Below, in pieces: positions 1 to 10,072 of a stretch of 64,000 nt of DNA. Source of the DNA: Hydrogenophaga sp. IBVHS1 (GTDB taxonomy: Bacteria; Pseudomonadota; Gammaproteobacteria; Burkholderiales; Burkholderiaceae_C). Location of the stretch: assembly GCF_002127265.1 (NCBI RefSeq), contig NZ_NFUU01000001.1, positions 1,992,040 to 2,056,039 on the forward strand, read 5' to 3'. The position numbers and the translations under genes were made by a program. Numbering within the stretch: position 1 is the stretch's first letter; each line of letters starts with the position of its first letter. A model generated the notes under the pieces. That model did not search any database. It was given only the letters and a program-made list of their open reading frames with translations, and was not told where the DNA came from.

Positions 1-784
1 GCAGCGGCGTGATGCTGTCTGCGATCTCGTTCGTCAACGCCACCTCCACAAAGATCAGCGGCTCTTCGGGCAGGCGCGGGTGAAAGAACCCATAGCAGCG
101 CCGATCGCTGTCGAGCCGGTTCTTCACATCGGTCCAGCTGCGGATGTCGTGCACCGCTTCGTAACGAATGAGTTTTTCCACCAGAGAAGCGGGTGAATCC
201 CAGGTGATGCGGCGCAGCTCCAGAAAGCCCACATCAAACCAGGTGGAGAACATGTATTCCATCTCCACGTCCAGCGCGAGCAGACGCTTGTCGGCCTTCA
301 GGTGCGACTGCATCTCGGCGCGCAGATCGACCAGGAAACGCACGCCATCGGGGTTGGCGCTGAAGCGCTGGAGCAAACGCCTGCGCGGCGACACCGTGGC
401 ACGGCGGTAGAGCACTTCGGCCGCGGCTTCATCGGGCGTGCCCACGGCCGCTGCGTATTGCGCCTGGGCCTCTTTCACCTGCTGCGGATCGGCCACGAAG
501 CGCTCGCTCATGAGCAACCACAGATCGCGCCGATGTGGCGGCGTGGCGCTGGCGTACCAATCCATCATGGCCTGCGCGCGGCGCCCGCCTTCCACCTCGC
601 TCACCAGAGGATCGACGATGGCCTTGAGGTCTTTCAACGACTGGCGCAAGGCGCGCGGCGACATCGCCTCGTCCTCCTGCCGCAGCGTGGCTTTGAGTCG
701 ATCCCCGGTCGAGCGTGGCGGAGCGGGTTTTTTGGGCGCTCGCAGGCGAGACACGCTCTGGCTGAGCCATTCGCTGGTGTTCAT
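1..784 (-). CDS. Malonyl-CoA decarboxylase, partial (3' end beyond window)
   Basis: Converts malonyl-CoA to acetyl-CoA and CO2. The first 261 residues are visible, starting at ATG 784-782. Family hallmarks are plain: MEYMFSTWFDVGFLELRRIT, then WDSPASLVEKLI, YEAVHDIRSW, NRLDSDRRCYGFFHP and LIFVEVALT, which belong to the start of the acetyltransferase-like catalytic half. The helical N-terminal domain (about residues 1-140) precedes it. The catalytic Ser/His region lies outside the window. The start overlaps the stop of the upstream GntR gene as ATGA, so the two are translationally coupled. Rhizobial malonate operons (matABC with the GntR-type MatR) offer a precedent for the pairing. Family assignment is firm; regulation by malonate is inferred. 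Confidence 0.9.
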   Translation of the reverse strand, partial: MNTSEWLSQSVSRLRAPKKPAPPRSTGDRLKATLRQEDEAMSPRALRQSLKDLKAIVDPLVSEVEGGRRAQAMMDWYASATPPHRRDLWLLMSERFVADPQQVKEAQAQYAAAVGTPDEAAAEVLYRRATVSPRRRLLQRFSANPDGVRFLVDLRAEMQSHLKADKRLLALDVEMEYMFSTWFDVGFLELRRITWDSPASLVEKLIRYEAVHDIRSWTDVKNRLDSDRRCYGFFHPRLPEEPLIFVEVALTNEIADSITPL

Positions 785-1449
785 GCGGTGAGCCTCGATG
801 TCTGGCTTCGCGCGAGTTCGCGCAGGGCCACGCGCTGACGCGTGAGGTGGGTGCGCATGGCGGCTTCGGCGCCTTCGGCGTCGCGCGCCTTGAGCGCGGC
901 AAACACCGCCATGTGTTCGGAGAGGCTTTGCTCCAGCCGGCCCGGCGCATGCAACTGCTGGAGCCGCGCCAACTTGACCAGCTTGCGCAGGTCGCCGATC
1001 ACCTGCGCCAGCCAGCGGTTGTTGGCGAGCGTGATGATGGCTTCGTGAATGGCGAAATTCGCCTCGTAGTAGTCGGTGATGCGACGGGCTTTGGCGCTCC
1101 GGTTCAGCCGGTCGTGCAGTTGCTCCAGCGCAATCAGTTCGGCGTCGCTCGCATTGTTTGCGGCCTCGAAGGCGCAACGCCCTTCCAGCAGCGCCAGCAC
1201 GGGAAAGATCTCGTCCAGATCGCGCTCGGTGATCTGGCTCACGAAGCATCCCCGCCGAGGTTCGTGGCGCAGCAGCCCTTCGGCGGTGAGCACCTTGAGC
1301 GCCTCGCGCAGTGGCGTGCGCGAGATCGACAGCGAGGCGCACAGCGCCGGCTCATCGATGAAGCTGCCCGGGGGCAGTTCGCCCGCGAAGATGCGTTCTC
1401 GCAGCTTCGCAGCGACTTCGTCGTGGAGGGAGTTGAGCACCAGTCGCAT
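781..1449 (-). CDS. GntR family (FadR/FCD subfamily) transcriptional regulator
   Basis: Ligand-responsive DNA-binding repressor or activator of 222 residues. The N-terminal winged helix-turn-helix runs from about residue 8 to 75 (LHDEVAAKLRERIFAGELPPG, then LSISRTPLREALKVLTAEGL, spaced as in GntR proteins). The all-helical FCD ligand domain follows, with FAIHEAIITLANN typical of its metal-binding face. I chose ATG 1449 rather than the in-frame GTG at 1503: it gives the usual 8-residue lead before the HTH, and the upstream bases form a 9-bp-arm palindrome better explained as an operator than as coding sequence. The downstream malonyl-CoA decarboxylase overlaps it by 4 bp, so it probably controls malonate or malonyl-CoA metabolism and itself. 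That role is inferred from context. Confidence 0.87.
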   Translation of the reverse strand: MRLVLNSLHDEVAAKLRERIFAGELPPGSFIDEPALCASLSISRTPLREALKVLTAEGLLRHEPRRGCFVSQITERDLDEIFPVLALLEGRCAFEAANNASDAELIALEQLHDRLNRSAKARRITDYYEANFAIHEAIITLANNRWLAQVIGDLRKLVKLARLQQLHAPGRLEQSLSEHMAVFAALKARDAEGAEAAMRTHLTRQRVALRELARSQTSRLTA

Positions 1450-1473
1450 CCGTAATGATCGGTAATTACGGAT
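1448..1473. promoter_or_regulatory. Palindromic operator candidate of the GntR regulator
   Basis: Perfect inverted repeat ATCCGTAAT - 8 nt - ATTACGGAT, lying directly against the ATG at 1449. A-T-rich arms around a short spacer suit a dimeric GntR/FCD protein, and the position suggests autorepression and control of the coupled decarboxylase gene. The binding protein is inferred. Confidence 0.6.
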
Positions 1474-1521
1474 AATTTTAGGAATCTCGGGGCGCTGTGC
1501 CACCCGGGATTTACCCTGCCT

Positions 1522-2334
1522 TCAGACGGCCGGTGCGCGGCGCCCGAGCCACCACCAGAGGAAAGCACCCCCGGCGATCATGGGCACGCAGAGCCACTGG
1601 CCCATGCTCATGCCCAGCGCGAGCAAGCCCAGATGGGCGTCGGGCTCACGGAAATACTCGGCGATGAAGCGGAGCACCCCGTAGCCGAACAGGAACGCTG
1701 CCGACACCTGCCCGCGCGCGCGGGGCTTGCGCGCGTAGAGCCACAGCAGCACGAAGAGCAGAAGCCCTTCCAGCAGGAACTGATAGACCTGCGAGGGGTG
1801 GCGCGGCAGATCGCCTGCCCCGCGGAACACCATGCCCCATGGCAGCGAAGGATCGGCCACACGACCCCAGAGCTCACCGTTGATGAAGTTGCCTACCCGC
1901 CCGGCAGCCAGTCCCGTGGGCACGCAGGGTGCCACAAAGTCCATCACCTGGAGAAAGGGTCGCTGGCGGCTGTGCGCGTACCACACCATGGCCACCATCA
2001 CGCCCAGCAGGCCGCCATGAAAGCTCATTCCGCCCTGCCAGACCGCGAAGATCTCCAGCGGATTGGCCAGGTAATAGGCTGGCTTGTAGAACAGGCAGTA
2101 GCCGACGCGCCCGCCCACCACCACCCCCATCACGCCGAGAAAGAGGATGTCCTCCACGTCGCGCCTGGTCCACGGGGTCGGCTGGGTCACGCCCGCAAAC
2201 GGCTGATGGTTCAGGCGCAGGCGTGCGAGCAGCAGGAACAGGCCGAACGCGGCCAGGTAGGTCAGGCCATACCAGTGGATGGCGAGTGGCCCGATCTGCA
2301 GGGCCACGGGATCGATCTGGGGATGTTGAAGCAT
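1522..2334 (-). CDS. lgt: Prolipoprotein diacylglyceryl transferase
   Basis: Inner-membrane enzyme that transfers the diacylglyceryl group of phosphatidylglycerol to the lipobox cysteine of prolipoproteins, the first step of lipoprotein maturation. It is 270 residues with about seven membrane segments. The Lgt signature is [14 protein letters not shown] near the middle; the conserved HGGLLGV loop and an early HWYGLTYL are also present. The start is taken as ATG 2334 ([21 protein letters not shown]), which matches the family N-terminus; an upstream in-frame start would add ten unlikely residues. The LysR gene ends 5 bp upstream on the same strand, and the GntR gene follows 72 bp downstream. 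Length and motifs are normal. Confidence 0.97.
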   Translation of the reverse strand: MLQHPQIDPVALQIGPLAIHWYGLTYLAAFGLFLLLARLRLNHQPFAGVTQPTPWTRRDVEDILFLGVMGVVVGGRVGYCLFYKPAYYLANPLEIFAVWQGGMSFHGGLLGVMVAMVWYAHSRQRPFLQVMDFVAPCVPTGLAAGRVGNFINGELWGRVADPSLPWGMVFRGAGDLPRHPSQVYQFLLEGLLLFVLLWLYARKPRARGQVSAAFLFGYGVLRFIAEYFREPDAHLGLLALGMSMGQWLCVPMIAGGAFLWWWLGRRAPAV

Positions 2335-2338
2335 GGGC

Positions 2339-3268
2339 TTATTGTGGCAGGCCACTTTTCGCAAAGTCGATCAGATGCCCAAGCGCTGGACCGACCGCGT
2401 CTTCGCGCCAGACCAGGCTGGTTTCGCAAACCGGCAGCGAGCGACCGCGCGGCAGGGCCGGGCTGCGGTAGACCACGCCCGAGCGCTGAAACTGCCGCAC
2501 GCTCTGCGGGACCCAGGCGATCCCAAGCCCAGCCGAGACCAGATTGACGATGGTCTGCATCTGGATCGCTTCCTGCGCCACCTGCGGAGCACGCCCGGCG
2601 GCGTGGTAGAGCTTGAAAACCGCGTCGTGTACCGAAGGGAGGATGCGCCGCGGGAACATCACCAGCGGCTCTCCCAGCAATGCCTTCAATGTCGGCGCTT
2701 GCAGCGCGGCCAGCGGGTGCGATTCGGGCAACGCCACCACCAGCGGCTCACTGGCAATGCGCAGGTGAGACAGGCCGGCCAGCGCAAAGCCCGGCGAGTG
2801 CAGCATGAAGCAGGCGTCCGTCTCCCCGCGCGCCATCAGGTCGAGCTGCACATCGCCCGTGGCCTCCGTGAGCTCCAGCGCCACCTGCGGCCAGCGTTGC
2901 CTGAAAGCCCGGACCCAACGCGGCAAAAGCTCGTAGCCCACTGTCGACACGAAAGCCAGCCGGAGCCGGCCCAGCTCGCCCGCCGCGGCAGCGCGAGCCA
3001 GCTCTGGCAAGGCGTGCGCACGCGCCAGCAGCTCGCGCGCTTCGGGCAACAGCGCCTCGCCCGCTGGCGTGAGCGCCACACTGCGCTTGGTGCGGTCAAA
3101 CAGCCGCACCGCAAGCGCCTGCTCCAGACCCGCGATGGCCTGGGTGAGCGGGGGTTGGGTCATGTGCAGGCGCAGCGCGGCGCGGCCAAAGTGCAGCTCC
3201 TCGGCCAGCGCCACAAACTGACGCCACTGCCTCAATTCAATGCGCAGCTGATTTTTTGCTTCTTTCAT
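2339..3268 (-). CDS. LysR family transcriptional regulator
   Basis: LysR-type regulator of 309 residues, divergent from ilvD. The N-terminal winged HTH (about residues 12-70) shows [20 protein letters not shown] and [20 protein letters not shown]. The rest is a periplasmic-binding-like effector domain containing [14 protein letters not shown] and [11 protein letters not shown]. LysR regulators usually control the divergently transcribed neighbour, so ilvD (branched-chain amino acid synthesis) is the obvious candidate target; an imperfect inverted repeat sits in the shared 125-bp intergenic region. The effector is unknown. It ends only a few bases before lgt begins on the same strand, which is probably incidental. 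Confidence 0.9.
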   Translation of the reverse strand: MKEAKNQLRIELRQWRQFVALAEELHFGRAALRLHMTQPPLTQAIAGLEQALAVRLFDRTKRSVALTPAGEALLPEARELLARAHALPELARAAAAGELGRLRLAFVSTVGYELLPRWVRAFRQRWPQVALELTEATGDVQLDLMARGETDACFMLHSPGFALAGLSHLRIASEPLVVALPESHPLAALQAPTLKALLGEPLVMFPRRILPSVHDAVFKLYHAAGRAPQVAQEAIQMQTIVNLVSAGLGIAWVPQSVRQFQRSGVVYRSPALPRGRSLPVCETSLVWREDAVGPALGHLIDFAKSGLPQ

Positions 3269-3279
3269 ACGCCGCGCAT

Positions 3280-3303
3280 ATTAGTTCAAGACGTCGAATC
3301 AAT
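3280..3303. promoter_or_regulatory. LysR-type binding site candidate between LysR gene and ilvD
   Basis: Imperfect inverted repeat ATTAGTTC - 8 nt - GAATCAAT (6 of 8 arm positions pair), which contains T-N11-A style half-sites. It lies just upstream of the LysR start and about 90 bp before ilvD. Position and symmetry fit a LysR box; binding is not shown. Confidence 0.4.
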
Positions 3304-3393
3304 TGGAATCTCTGCGAGGCGTCCCGCATACTCGCGGCTGGCATGGGCTCTGCAGCGCCCTGCCCCCTCCCAACGCCCCACGAAGAGACACCC

Positions 3394-5100
3394 ATGGCCG
3401 ACAAAAAAACCATCCCCATCCAGCCCATCAACCACCGCAGTGCCAACATCACGCAGGGCAAATCGCGCGCGCCGAACCGCTCCATGTACTACGCCATGGG
3501 CTACCAGGAAGCGGATTTCACCAAGCCCATGGTGGGTGTGGCCAACGGTCACAGCACCATCACCCCCTGCAACTCGGGCTTGCAGAAACTGGCCGACGCG
3601 GCCATCGCCGGCATTGAGGAAGCCGGCGGCAACGCCCAGGTGTTCGGCACGCCCACCATCTCCGATGGCATGGCGATGGGCACCGAGGGCATGAAATACT
3701 CGCTGGTGAGCCGCGAGGTGATTTCCGACTGCATTGAGACCTGCGTGGGCGGCCAGTGGATGGACGGGGTGCTCGTGGTGGGCGGCTGCGACAAGAACAT
3801 GCCCGGCGGCCTGATGGGCATGCTGCGCGCCAACGTGCCCGCCATTTATGTATACGGCGGCACCATCCTGCCCGGCCGCTGGAAAGACCAGGACCTCAAC
3901 ATCGTCAGCGTGTTCGAGGCCGTGGGCCAGAACGCCGCGGGCAACCTGAGTGATGCCGACCTGCGCGAGATCGAGATGCACGCCATCCCTGGCACCGGCT
4001 CGTGCGGCGGCATGTACACCGCCAACACCATGTCGTCGGCCTTCGAGGCACTGGGCATTTCGCTGCCCTATTCCAGCACCATGGCCAACCCGCACGACGA
4101 GAAGATGAACTCGGCGAAGGAATCCGCCAAGGTGCTGATCGAGGCGATCCGCAAGGACATCAAGCCGCGCGACATCGTTACCCGCGAAGCCATCGAGAAC
4201 GCCGTGGCGGTCATCATGGCCACCGGCGGCTCCACCAACGCGGTGCTGCATTTCCTGGCCATCGCCCACACGGCCGGGGTCGAATGGACCATCGACGACT
4301 TCGAGCGCATCCGCAAGCGCACGCCCGTGCTGTGCGACCTCAAACCCAGCGGCAAGTACCTGGCGGTCGACCTTCACAAAGCCGGCGGCATCCCGCAGGT
4401 GATGAAGGTGCTGCTCAATGCGGGCCTGCTGCATGGCGATTGCATCACCATCACCGGCCAGACGATTGCCGAGGTGCTGAAGGATGTGCCGGACGCGCCG
4501 CGCGCGGACCAGGACGTAATCCGCCCGATCGACAAGCCGATGTACGCGCAGGGCCACCTGGCCATTCTCAAGGGCAACCTCAGCCCCGAGGGCGCGGTGG
4601 CCAAGATCACCGGCCTGAAGAAGCCGGTGATGACCGGCCCGGCCCGCGTGTTTGACGACGAGCAATCTGCCCTGCAAGCCATCCTGGATGGAAAGATCAA
4701 GGCGGGTGACGTGATGGTGCTGCGTTACCTGGGCCCCAAGGGCGGCCCCGGCATGCCGGAAATGCTGGCGCCCACCGGTGCGCTGATCGGTGCGGGCCTG
4801 GGAGAGAGCGTGGGCCTGATCACCGATGGCCGCTTTTCTGGGGGTACCTGGGGCATGGTGGTGGGCCACGTGGCGCCCGAAGCTGCGGCGGGCGGCACCA
4901 TTGCGTTTATTCAGGAAGGCGACAGCATCACCATCGATTCTCACCAGCTCCTGCTGGAACTCAACGTGCCCGAAGCCGAGATTGCGAAACGCCGCGCCGC
5001 GTGGACCGCGCCTGCTCCGCGCTACACGCGTGGCGTTCAGGCCAAGTTCGCCTTCAATGCCTCCAGCGCCAGCAAGGGCGCCGTGCTCGACGCCTACTGA
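3394..5100 (+). CDS. ilvD: Dihydroxy-acid dehydratase
   Basis: Dehydrates 2,3-dihydroxy-isovalerate and 2,3-dihydroxy-3-methylvalerate to the 2-keto acids of valine, leucine and isoleucine synthesis. The protein has 568 residues, the length of the short IlvD class. The three cysteines expected to hold the Fe-S cluster are visible: C59 (PCNSGLQ), C132 ([10 protein letters not shown]) and C204 ([14 protein letters not shown]). The C-terminal [19 protein letters not shown] motif supplies active-site residues. The ATG at 3394 follows a GAAGAGA Shine-Dalgarno-like stretch and gives the conserved start; the longer open frame upstream is non-conserved leader. A LysR gene is divergent. The small Trp-rich gene converges 7 bp past the stop. 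Confidence 0.97.
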   Translation: MADKKTIPIQPINHRSANITQGKSRAPNRSMYYAMGYQEADFTKPMVGVANGHSTITPCNSGLQKLADAAIAGIEEAGGNAQVFGTPTISDGMAMGTEGMKYSLVSREVISDCIETCVGGQWMDGVLVVGGCDKNMPGGLMGMLRANVPAIYVYGGTILPGRWKDQDLNIVSVFEAVGQNAAGNLSDADLREIEMHAIPGTGSCGGMYTANTMSSAFEALGISLPYSSTMANPHDEKMNSAKESAKVLIEAIRKDIKPRDIVTREAIENAVAVIMATGGSTNAVLHFLAIAHTAGVEWTIDDFERIRKRTPVLCDLKPSGKYLAVDLHKAGGIPQVMKVLLNAGLLHGDCITITGQTIAEVLKDVPDAPRADQDVIRPIDKPMYAQGHLAILKGNLSPEGAVAKITGLKKPVMTGPARVFDDEQSALQAILDGKIKAGDVMVLRYLGPKGGPGMPEMLAPTGALIGAGLGESVGLITDGRFSGGTWGMVVGHVAPEAAAGGTIAFIQEGDSITIDSHQLLLELNVPEAEIAKRRAAWTAPAPRYTRGVQAKFAFNASSASKGAVLDAY

Positions 5101-5107
5101 AGCACCA

Positions 5108-5353
5108 TCAGCGCGAGCGCCTCTTGGTCTTGATACCGAGGTTCTCGCGCTGCTTGTCGATGCGGTCCTGCTTCTTCTGGTCCATCTTTTCCATGGCCTT
5201 GCGCCGCGTGTAGCCGGTGGTGTCAGCCCAGATCCACCAGATCACGGCCATCGCAAAGGGCGAGAGCACCCACCACCAGGAGAGGTCGGTGGCGAAACCG
5301 AACTCCAGGTACTTCATCAGCATCAGGATCACGCCTGCGATCAGGAAATACAT
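5108..5353 (-). CDS. Small Trp-rich membrane protein (TIGR04438 family)
   Basis: A protein of 81 residues with two closely spaced hydrophobic segments (MYFLIAGVILMLMKYLEFG, then WWWVLSPFAMAVIWWIWAD) followed by a highly charged tail (RKAMEKMDQKKQDRIDKQRE). This is the arrangement of the TIGR04438 'small Trp-rich protein' family found in Burkholderiales. The function is unknown; a cytoplasmic basic tail on a small inner-membrane anchor is what can be seen. The ATG at 5353 is chosen because the longer frame up to 5470 would overlap the cytochrome leader and is not conserved-looking. It is convergent with ilvD and divergent from the cytochrome gene. Confidence 0.8.
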   Translation of the reverse strand: MYFLIAGVILMLMKYLEFGFATDLSWWWVLSPFAMAVIWWIWADTTGYTRRKAMEKMDQKKQDRIDKQRENLGIKTKRRSR

Positions 5354-5475
5354 CACACGCTCCAGTAAAGGCCCGGCAAAGCCGACAAGAAACTGTAACC
5401 GGTCGTTTCCCGAGGGGGTTGACTCGTTAAAATCGCGCCATGCCGATCCCGGCATCACACACAAGGACAATTCCC

Positions 5476-5781
5476 ATGAAACGAGCTTTCCTGATTATGG
5501 CCGCCATCACCACCCTGGCGGCTCCCGCCATGGCCGATGAAGCCCTGGCCAAGAGCAAGAACTGCATGGCCTGCCACGCGGTGGACAAAAAGCTCGTGGG
5601 CCCTTCCTACAAAGACGTGGCCAAGAAATACGCCGGTGACGCCAAGGCCGTGGACGCACTGGCGGCCAAGATCATCAAGGGCGGCTCTGGTGTCTGGGGT
5701 GCCATCCCCATGCCAGCGAACACGCAGGTCAGTGAAGCCGACGCCAAGAAGCTGTCTGCCTGGGTTCTGAGCCAGAAGTAG
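5476..5781 (+). CDS. Small class I cytochrome c (c551/c552 type)
   Basis: Periplasmic electron carrier of 101 residues. A signal peptide of about 19 residues (MKRAFLIMAAITTLAAPAMA) precedes the mature protein. The heme is attached at CMACH, with the histidine as one axial ligand; the distal methionine is in the IPMPAN segment near the C-terminus. The size and the VGPSYKDVAKKYAGD stretch match cytochrome c551/c552. The ATG at 5476 follows an AAGGAC ribosome site. A strong hairpin terminator follows 20 bp after the stop. The partners (oxidase or peroxidase) are not encoded nearby. Confidence 0.93.
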   Translation: MKRAFLIMAAITTLAAPAMADEALAKSKNCMACHAVDKKLVGPSYKDVAKKYAGDAKAVDALAAKIIKGGSGVWGAIPMPANTQVSEADAKKLSAWVLSQK

Positions 5782-5797
5782 ACTTCGGCGCCTTCAA

Positions 5798-5832
5798 CAA
5801 AAAACCCGCTGGTTGCCCAGCGGGTTTTTTGT
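5798..5832. terminator. Bidirectional rho-independent terminator
   Basis: Hairpin with stem AACCCGCTGG / CCAGCGGGTT, loop TTGC, flanked by an A-run on the left and a T-run on the right. It can therefore terminate the cytochrome c transcript (plus) and the acs transcript (minus). Confidence 0.9.
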
Positions 5833-5848
5833 TGGGCGAGCACGTTGC

Positions 5849-7843
5849 TCAGTTGTTTTCAGACAACTGATCCAGGATCGCCGGGTTCTCCAGTGTGGAG
5901 GTGTCCTGGGTGATGGCCTCGCCCTTGGCGATGGAGCGCAGCAGGCGCCGCATGATCTTGCCGCTGCGGGTCTTGGGCAGGTTGTCGCCAAACCGGATGT
6001 CCTTGGGCTTGGCAATGGGGCCGATCTCCTTGCCGACCCAGTCGCGCAGTTCCTTCGCAATGGCCTTGGCCTCGTCGCCGGTGGGGCGCGAGCGCTTGAG
6101 CACCACGAAGGCCACGATGGCTTCGCCGGTCAGATCGTCGGGGCGGCCCACCACCGCCGCTTCGGCGACCAGATCGGTCTTGCCCACCAGGGCCGATTCG
6201 ATCTCCATCGTGCCCATGCGGTGACCCGACACATTGAGCACATCGTCGATGCGACCGGTGATGCGGAAATAGCCGCGGTCGGCGCTGCGCACGGCGCCAT
6301 CTCCGGCCAGGTAGTAGCCCTTGAGCTCGTCCGGAAAGTAGCTCTTCTTGAAGCGCTCGGGATCGCCCCAGATGGTGCGGATCATGGATGGCCAGGGCTT
6401 CTTCACCACCAGAATGCCGCCCGCGCCGTTGGGCACATCGACGCCAGCCTCGTCCACGATGGCGGCCGCAATGCCGGGCAGGGGCAGCGTGCAGGAACCC
6501 GGCACCAGAGGCGTGGCGCCGGGAAGCGGCGTGATCATGTGGCCGCCAGTTTCGGTCTGCCAGAAGGTGTCCACGATGGGGCAACGCTCGCCGCCCACGT
6601 GTTTGTAGTACCACATCCAGGCTTCGGGGTTGATGGGTTCGCCCACCGAACCCAGCAGGCGCAGGCTGGAGAGGTCCGAGCGCGCCGGGTGCACCTTTTC
6701 ATCGCCCTCGGCGGCCTTGATCAGCGAGCGGATGGCGGTGGGCGCGGTGTAGAAGATCGTGCACTTGTGTTTCTCTATCATTTGCCAGAAACGACCCGCG
6801 TTCGGGTAGGTGGGCACGCCTTCAAACACGATCTGCGTGGCCCCTGCGGCCAGCGGGCCGTAGGCCACATAGGTGTGGCCGGTGATCCAGCCAATGTCGG
6901 CCGTGCACCAGAAGATGTCCACTGGCTTCAGGTCGAAGGTCCAGTTCATGGTGAGGTGAGCCCACAGCAGGTATCCGCCGGTGCTGTGCTGCACACCCTT
7001 GGGCTTGCCGGTAGACCCCGAGGTGTAGAGCACGAACAGCGGATGCTCCGCACTCACCATCTCGGCGGGGCACACCTCCGACTCGCTGGCCATCACCTCG
7101 TGCAGGAAGCTGTCGCGTCCGGCCACCATATTGCAGGCGGTGGCCGTGCGCTGGTACACGATGACGTTCTTGATCGAGTCGCAGCCACCCATGGCGATGC
7201 CGTCGTCCACGATGGACTTCAGCGGCAGCTCCTTGCCGCCGCGCAACTGGTAATTGGCGGTGATCACCGCCACGGCACCGGCGTCCTGAATGCGCTCCTG
7301 CAAGGCCTTGGCCGAGAAGCCGCCGAAAACCACGCTGTGCGTGGCACCAATGCGCGCGCAGGCCTGCATGGCCACCACGCCTTCGACCGTCATGGGCATG
7401 TAGATCACCACACGGTCGCCCTTCTTCACGCCGCGCGCCTTCAGCGCATTGGCAAACCGCGAGACCTTCGCCAGCAGTTCCTTGTAGGTGACCTTGGTCA
7501 CCGCGCCGTCATCGGCCTCAAAGATGATGGCCGTCTTGTTCTCCACAGGCGTGCCCATGTGGCGGTCCAGACAGTTGTAGGAGGCGTTGAGTTCGCCATC
7601 CTCGAACCACTTGTAAAAAGGCGCCTGGGAGCTGTCCAGTGTTTTGGTAAAGGGCTTGTGCCAGGTGAGCGTCTCGCGCGCCAGGCGCGCCCAGAATCCT
7701 TCAAAATCCTTGTCCGCCTCGGCGCACAGCGCGTGGTAGGCCGCCATGCCCGACACACGGGCGGCCTTCACGGTGGCTTCGGTGGGCTCGAAGACACGGT
7801 TTTCAACCAAGGTGGATTCGATCGACGACGAAGGCGCTGACAT
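5849..7843 (-). CDS. acs: Acetyl-coenzyme A synthetase
   Basis: AMP-forming acetate:CoA ligase of 664 residues, normal for Acs. It activates acetate to acetyl-AMP, then to acetyl-CoA. The P-loop-like motif [12 protein letters not shown] lies near residue 270, and the core motif [20 protein letters not shown] with the A8 hinge further on. [13 protein letters not shown] near residue 628 carries the lysine regulated by acetylation in the family. The start at ATG 7843 ([10 protein letters not shown]) fits family length; the longer frame upstream is leader. It is divergent from the YqhA-family gene across a 185-bp region that should hold both promoters. The downstream end is insulated by the shared terminator at 5798-5832. 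Confidence 0.97.
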   Translation of the reverse strand: MSAPSSSIESTLVENRVFEPTEATVKAARVSGMAAYHALCAEADKDFEGFWARLARETLTWHKPFTKTLDSSQAPFYKWFEDGELNASYNCLDRHMGTPVENKTAIIFEADDGAVTKVTYKELLAKVSRFANALKARGVKKGDRVVIYMPMTVEGVVAMQACARIGATHSVVFGGFSAKALQERIQDAGAVAVITANYQLRGGKELPLKSIVDDGIAMGGCDSIKNVIVYQRTATACNMVAGRDSFLHEVMASESEVCPAEMVSAEHPLFVLYTSGSTGKPKGVQHSTGGYLLWAHLTMNWTFDLKPVDIFWCTADIGWITGHTYVAYGPLAAGATQIVFEGVPTYPNAGRFWQMIEKHKCTIFYTAPTAIRSLIKAAEGDEKVHPARSDLSSLRLLGSVGEPINPEAWMWYYKHVGGERCPIVDTFWQTETGGHMITPLPGATPLVPGSCTLPLPGIAAAIVDEAGVDVPNGAGGILVVKKPWPSMIRTIWGDPERFKKSYFPDELKGYYLAGDGAVRSADRGYFRITGRIDDVLNVSGHRMGTMEIESALVGKTDLVAEAAVVGRPDDLTGEAIVAFVVLKRSRPTGDEAKAIAKELRDWVGKEIGPIAKPKDIRFGDNLPKTRSGKIMRRLLRSIAKGEAITQDTSTLENPAILDQLSENN

Positions 7844-8028
7844 GAGCTTGTCTCCTGGATGGTGTTGTCGGATGCTTGACAGCCGGCGACTGTGCGCAAA
7901 GGCTCTTACGAGCCACTTACATGGTGCCGCTCTGCCGGGGGGAAACCCGAATATACGACCAGACCCGCACCTACAATACGGCCACCCCGCGTTCGCCCAT
8001 TCCGGCTTTGCCAACCACCCCTCCGTCC

Positions 8029-8640
8029 ATGACCGAACCCGTCAAACCGCCCGCCTCCGTGCGCGCCCTGCCCAATCTGATTTTCGCCAGCCGCTGGCTG
8101 CAGTTGCCGCTCTACATCGGCCTGATCGCCGCGCAGGGCATCTACGTGTTCCATTTCTGGGTGGAGCTGGTACACCTGATCGAAGCCGCCTTCGGCAACG
8201 ACGCTGCGCTGGCCCAGCTGGTCACCAGCATCGGCTACAAGAGCGACGTGCAGCTCACCGGGCTGAACGAAACCATCATCATGCTGGTGGTGCTGGCACT
8301 GATCGACGTGGTCATGATCTCCAACCTGCTGATCATGGTGATCGTTGGCGGCTACGAAACCTTCGTGAGCCGCATGCACCTGGAGAACCACCCCGACCAG
8401 CCTGAATGGCTCAGCCACGTGAACGCCTCGGTGCTCAAGGTAAAGCTGGCCACCGCCATCATCGGCATCAGCTCCATTCACCTGCTCAAGACCTTCATCA
8501 ACGCGGCCAACTACGACGTGAAGGTGCTCCAGTGGCAGACCATCATCCATGTGGTCTTCCTGCTGAGTGCGATGGCGATTGCCTACACAGACAAACTGAT
8601 GTCCGGCGCCGGCTCATCGCAGGCCACTAAGGGTCACTGA
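8029..8640 (+). CDS. YqhA family membrane protein (UPF0114, TIGR00645)
   Basis: Inner-membrane protein of 203 residues with four predicted helices: around [58 protein letters not shown] and a final helix near the C-terminus. The motif [17 protein letters not shown] is typical of the YqhA/UPF0114 family, whose biochemical role is not established. The ATG at 8029 gives the conserved N-terminus; the frame upstream is a non-conserved extension. Its last 14 bp overlap the 3' end of fumC on the opposite strand, so the two genes converge tail to tail. It is divergent from acs. Confidence 0.85.
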   Translation: MTEPVKPPASVRALPNLIFASRWLQLPLYIGLIAAQGIYVFHFWVELVHLIEAAFGNDAALAQLVTSIGYKSDVQLTGLNETIIMLVVLALIDVVMISNLLIMVIVGGYETFVSRMHLENHPDQPEWLSHVNASVLKVKLATAIIGISSIHLLKTFINAANYDVKVLQWQTIIHVVFLLSAMAIAYTDKLMSGAGSSQATKGH

Positions 8641-10072
8641 CGCGGCCCATGCCGGCCGCCGCGATCAAGGTGGTGCCCAAGCGGCCCACCATGTCCTCGG
8701 GCCGCACCCAAAGGTCAAACTGTTCGGCCGTGACATGGCCTGAGGCAATGGCCGCCTCGCGCAGACTGCTGCCTTCCTTGTGGGCCTTCTTCGCAATCTG
8801 CGCGGCCTTGTCGTAGCCGATGTGGGTGTTGAGCGCGGTCACCAGCATCAGTGAACGGTCCACCAGCTCGGCGATGCGCGCACGGTTGGGCTCTATGCCC
8901 ACGGCGCAGTGGTCGTTGAAGCTCTTCATGCCATCGGCCAGCAGGCGCACGCTCTGCAGGAAGTTGTGCGCGACCATCGGGCGAAACACGTTGAGCTCGA
9001 AGTTGCCCGATGCACCGCCAATGTTGATGGCGACATCGTTGCCCAGCACCTGCGCACACAGCATGGTCACGGCCTCACTCTGCGTGGGGTTCACCTTGCC
9101 GGGCATGATGGACGAGCCGGGCTCGTTCTCGGGAATGCTGAGCTCACCGATGCCACTGCGCGGCCCGCTGGCCAGCCAGCGCACGTCGTTGGCAATCTTG
9201 TTCATGCTGGCGGCCAGGGTCTTGAGCGCACCGTGCGCGTGCACCAGCGCATCGACACTGGCCATGGCCTCGAACTTGTTGGGCGCCGTCACAAACGGCA
9301 GGCCGGTGAGCTTCGCCAGTTCGGCAGCCACCTGCTCGGCGTAACCCTTGGGCGCGTTCAAGCCCGTGCCCACTGCAGTGCCACCCAGCGCCAGTTCACA
9401 CAGGTGTGGGAGCGCTGCGCGCACATGCGCCTCGCCATGTGTGAGCTGTGCCACCCAGCCCGAGAATTCCTGCCCCAGCGTGAGGGGGGTGGCGTCCTGC
9501 AGGTGCGTGCGGCCGATCTTGACGATGTCCGAGAACTCGCGGGCCTTTCTGTCCAGCGTGCCACGCAGCAGGGCGAGCGCGGGCAGAAGGCCGCTCGTGA
9601 TCGCCTCGACCGCAGCCACGTGCATCGCCGTCGGGAACACGTCGTTGCTCGACTGGCTGCGGTTCACATCGTCGTTCGGGTGAACGAGACGACCTTCGCC
9701 CCGTTCACCTCCCATCAGTTCGCTCGCGCGGTTGGCCAGCACCTCATTGAGGTTCATGTTGGTCTGCGTGCCCGAACCGGTCTGCCAGACCACCAGCGGG
9801 AACTCGCCTTCGTGCTCCCCCGCGATCACCTCATCGGCCGCATTCGCAATGGCCTGGGTCTTCTTCTCGTCCTGCAGACCGAGCCCGTGGTTCACCACCG
9901 CCGAGGCGCGTTTGACCAGCGCGAGCGCCCGAATGATCTCGCGCGGCTGGCGTTCGCCGGAGATGTCGAAGTTCTGCAGCGAGCGCTGCGTCTGAGCGCC
10001 CCAGAGGCGGTCGGCAGGCACATCGATGGGACCGAAGGTGTCGCGCTCGGTGCGGGTGGGAATCTGGCTCAT
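8627..10072 (-). CDS. fumC: Class II fumarate hydratase
   Basis: Cofactor-free, oxygen-stable fumarase interconverting fumarate and L-malate in the TCA cycle. It has 481 residues, slightly longer than the usual 460-470. The superfamily signature [17 protein letters not shown] lies near residue 320, and [19 protein letters not shown] and [19 protein letters not shown] are the other conserved active-site blocks. Its ATG overlaps the stop of the upstream sigma-54 response regulator as ATGA, placing it as the last gene of a kinase-regulator-fumarase unit. A second, class I fumarase is encoded at 19042-20595. The 3' end overlaps the convergent YqhA-family gene by 14 bp. Confidence 0.96.
   Translation of the reverse strand: MSQIPTRTERDTFGPIDVPADRLWGAQTQRSLQNFDISGERQPREIIRALALVKRASAVVNHGLGLQDEKKTQAIANAADEVIAGEHEGEFPLVVWQTGSGTQTNMNLNEVLANRASELMGGERGEGRLVHPNDDVNRSQSSNDVFPTAMHVAAVEAITSGLLPALALLRGTLDRKAREFSDIVKIGRTHLQDATPLTLGQEFSGWVAQLTHGEAHVRAALPHLCELALGGTAVGTGLNAPKGYAEQVAAELAKLTGLPFVTAPNKFEAMASVDALVHAHGALKTLAASMNKIANDVRWLASGPRSGIGELSIPENEPGSSIMPGKVNPTQSEAVTMLCAQVLGNDVAINIGGASGNFELNVFRPMVAHNFLQSVRLLADGMKSFNDHCAVGIEPNRARIAELVDRSLMLVTALNTHIGYDKAAQIAKKAHKEGSSLREAAIASGHVTAEQFDLWVRPEDMVGRLGTTLIAAAGMGRVSDP

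Noticed and set aside
3286..4944. Open 552-residue frame on the minus strand through ilvD
   Set aside because: It is the antisense of a firmly identified gene, with His/Gly/Ala-rich composition typical of high-GC shadow frames and no motif.
5813..7840. Open 675-residue plus-strand frame through acs
   Set aside because: Antisense shadow of acetyl-CoA synthetase; no recognizable domain and no ribosome site.
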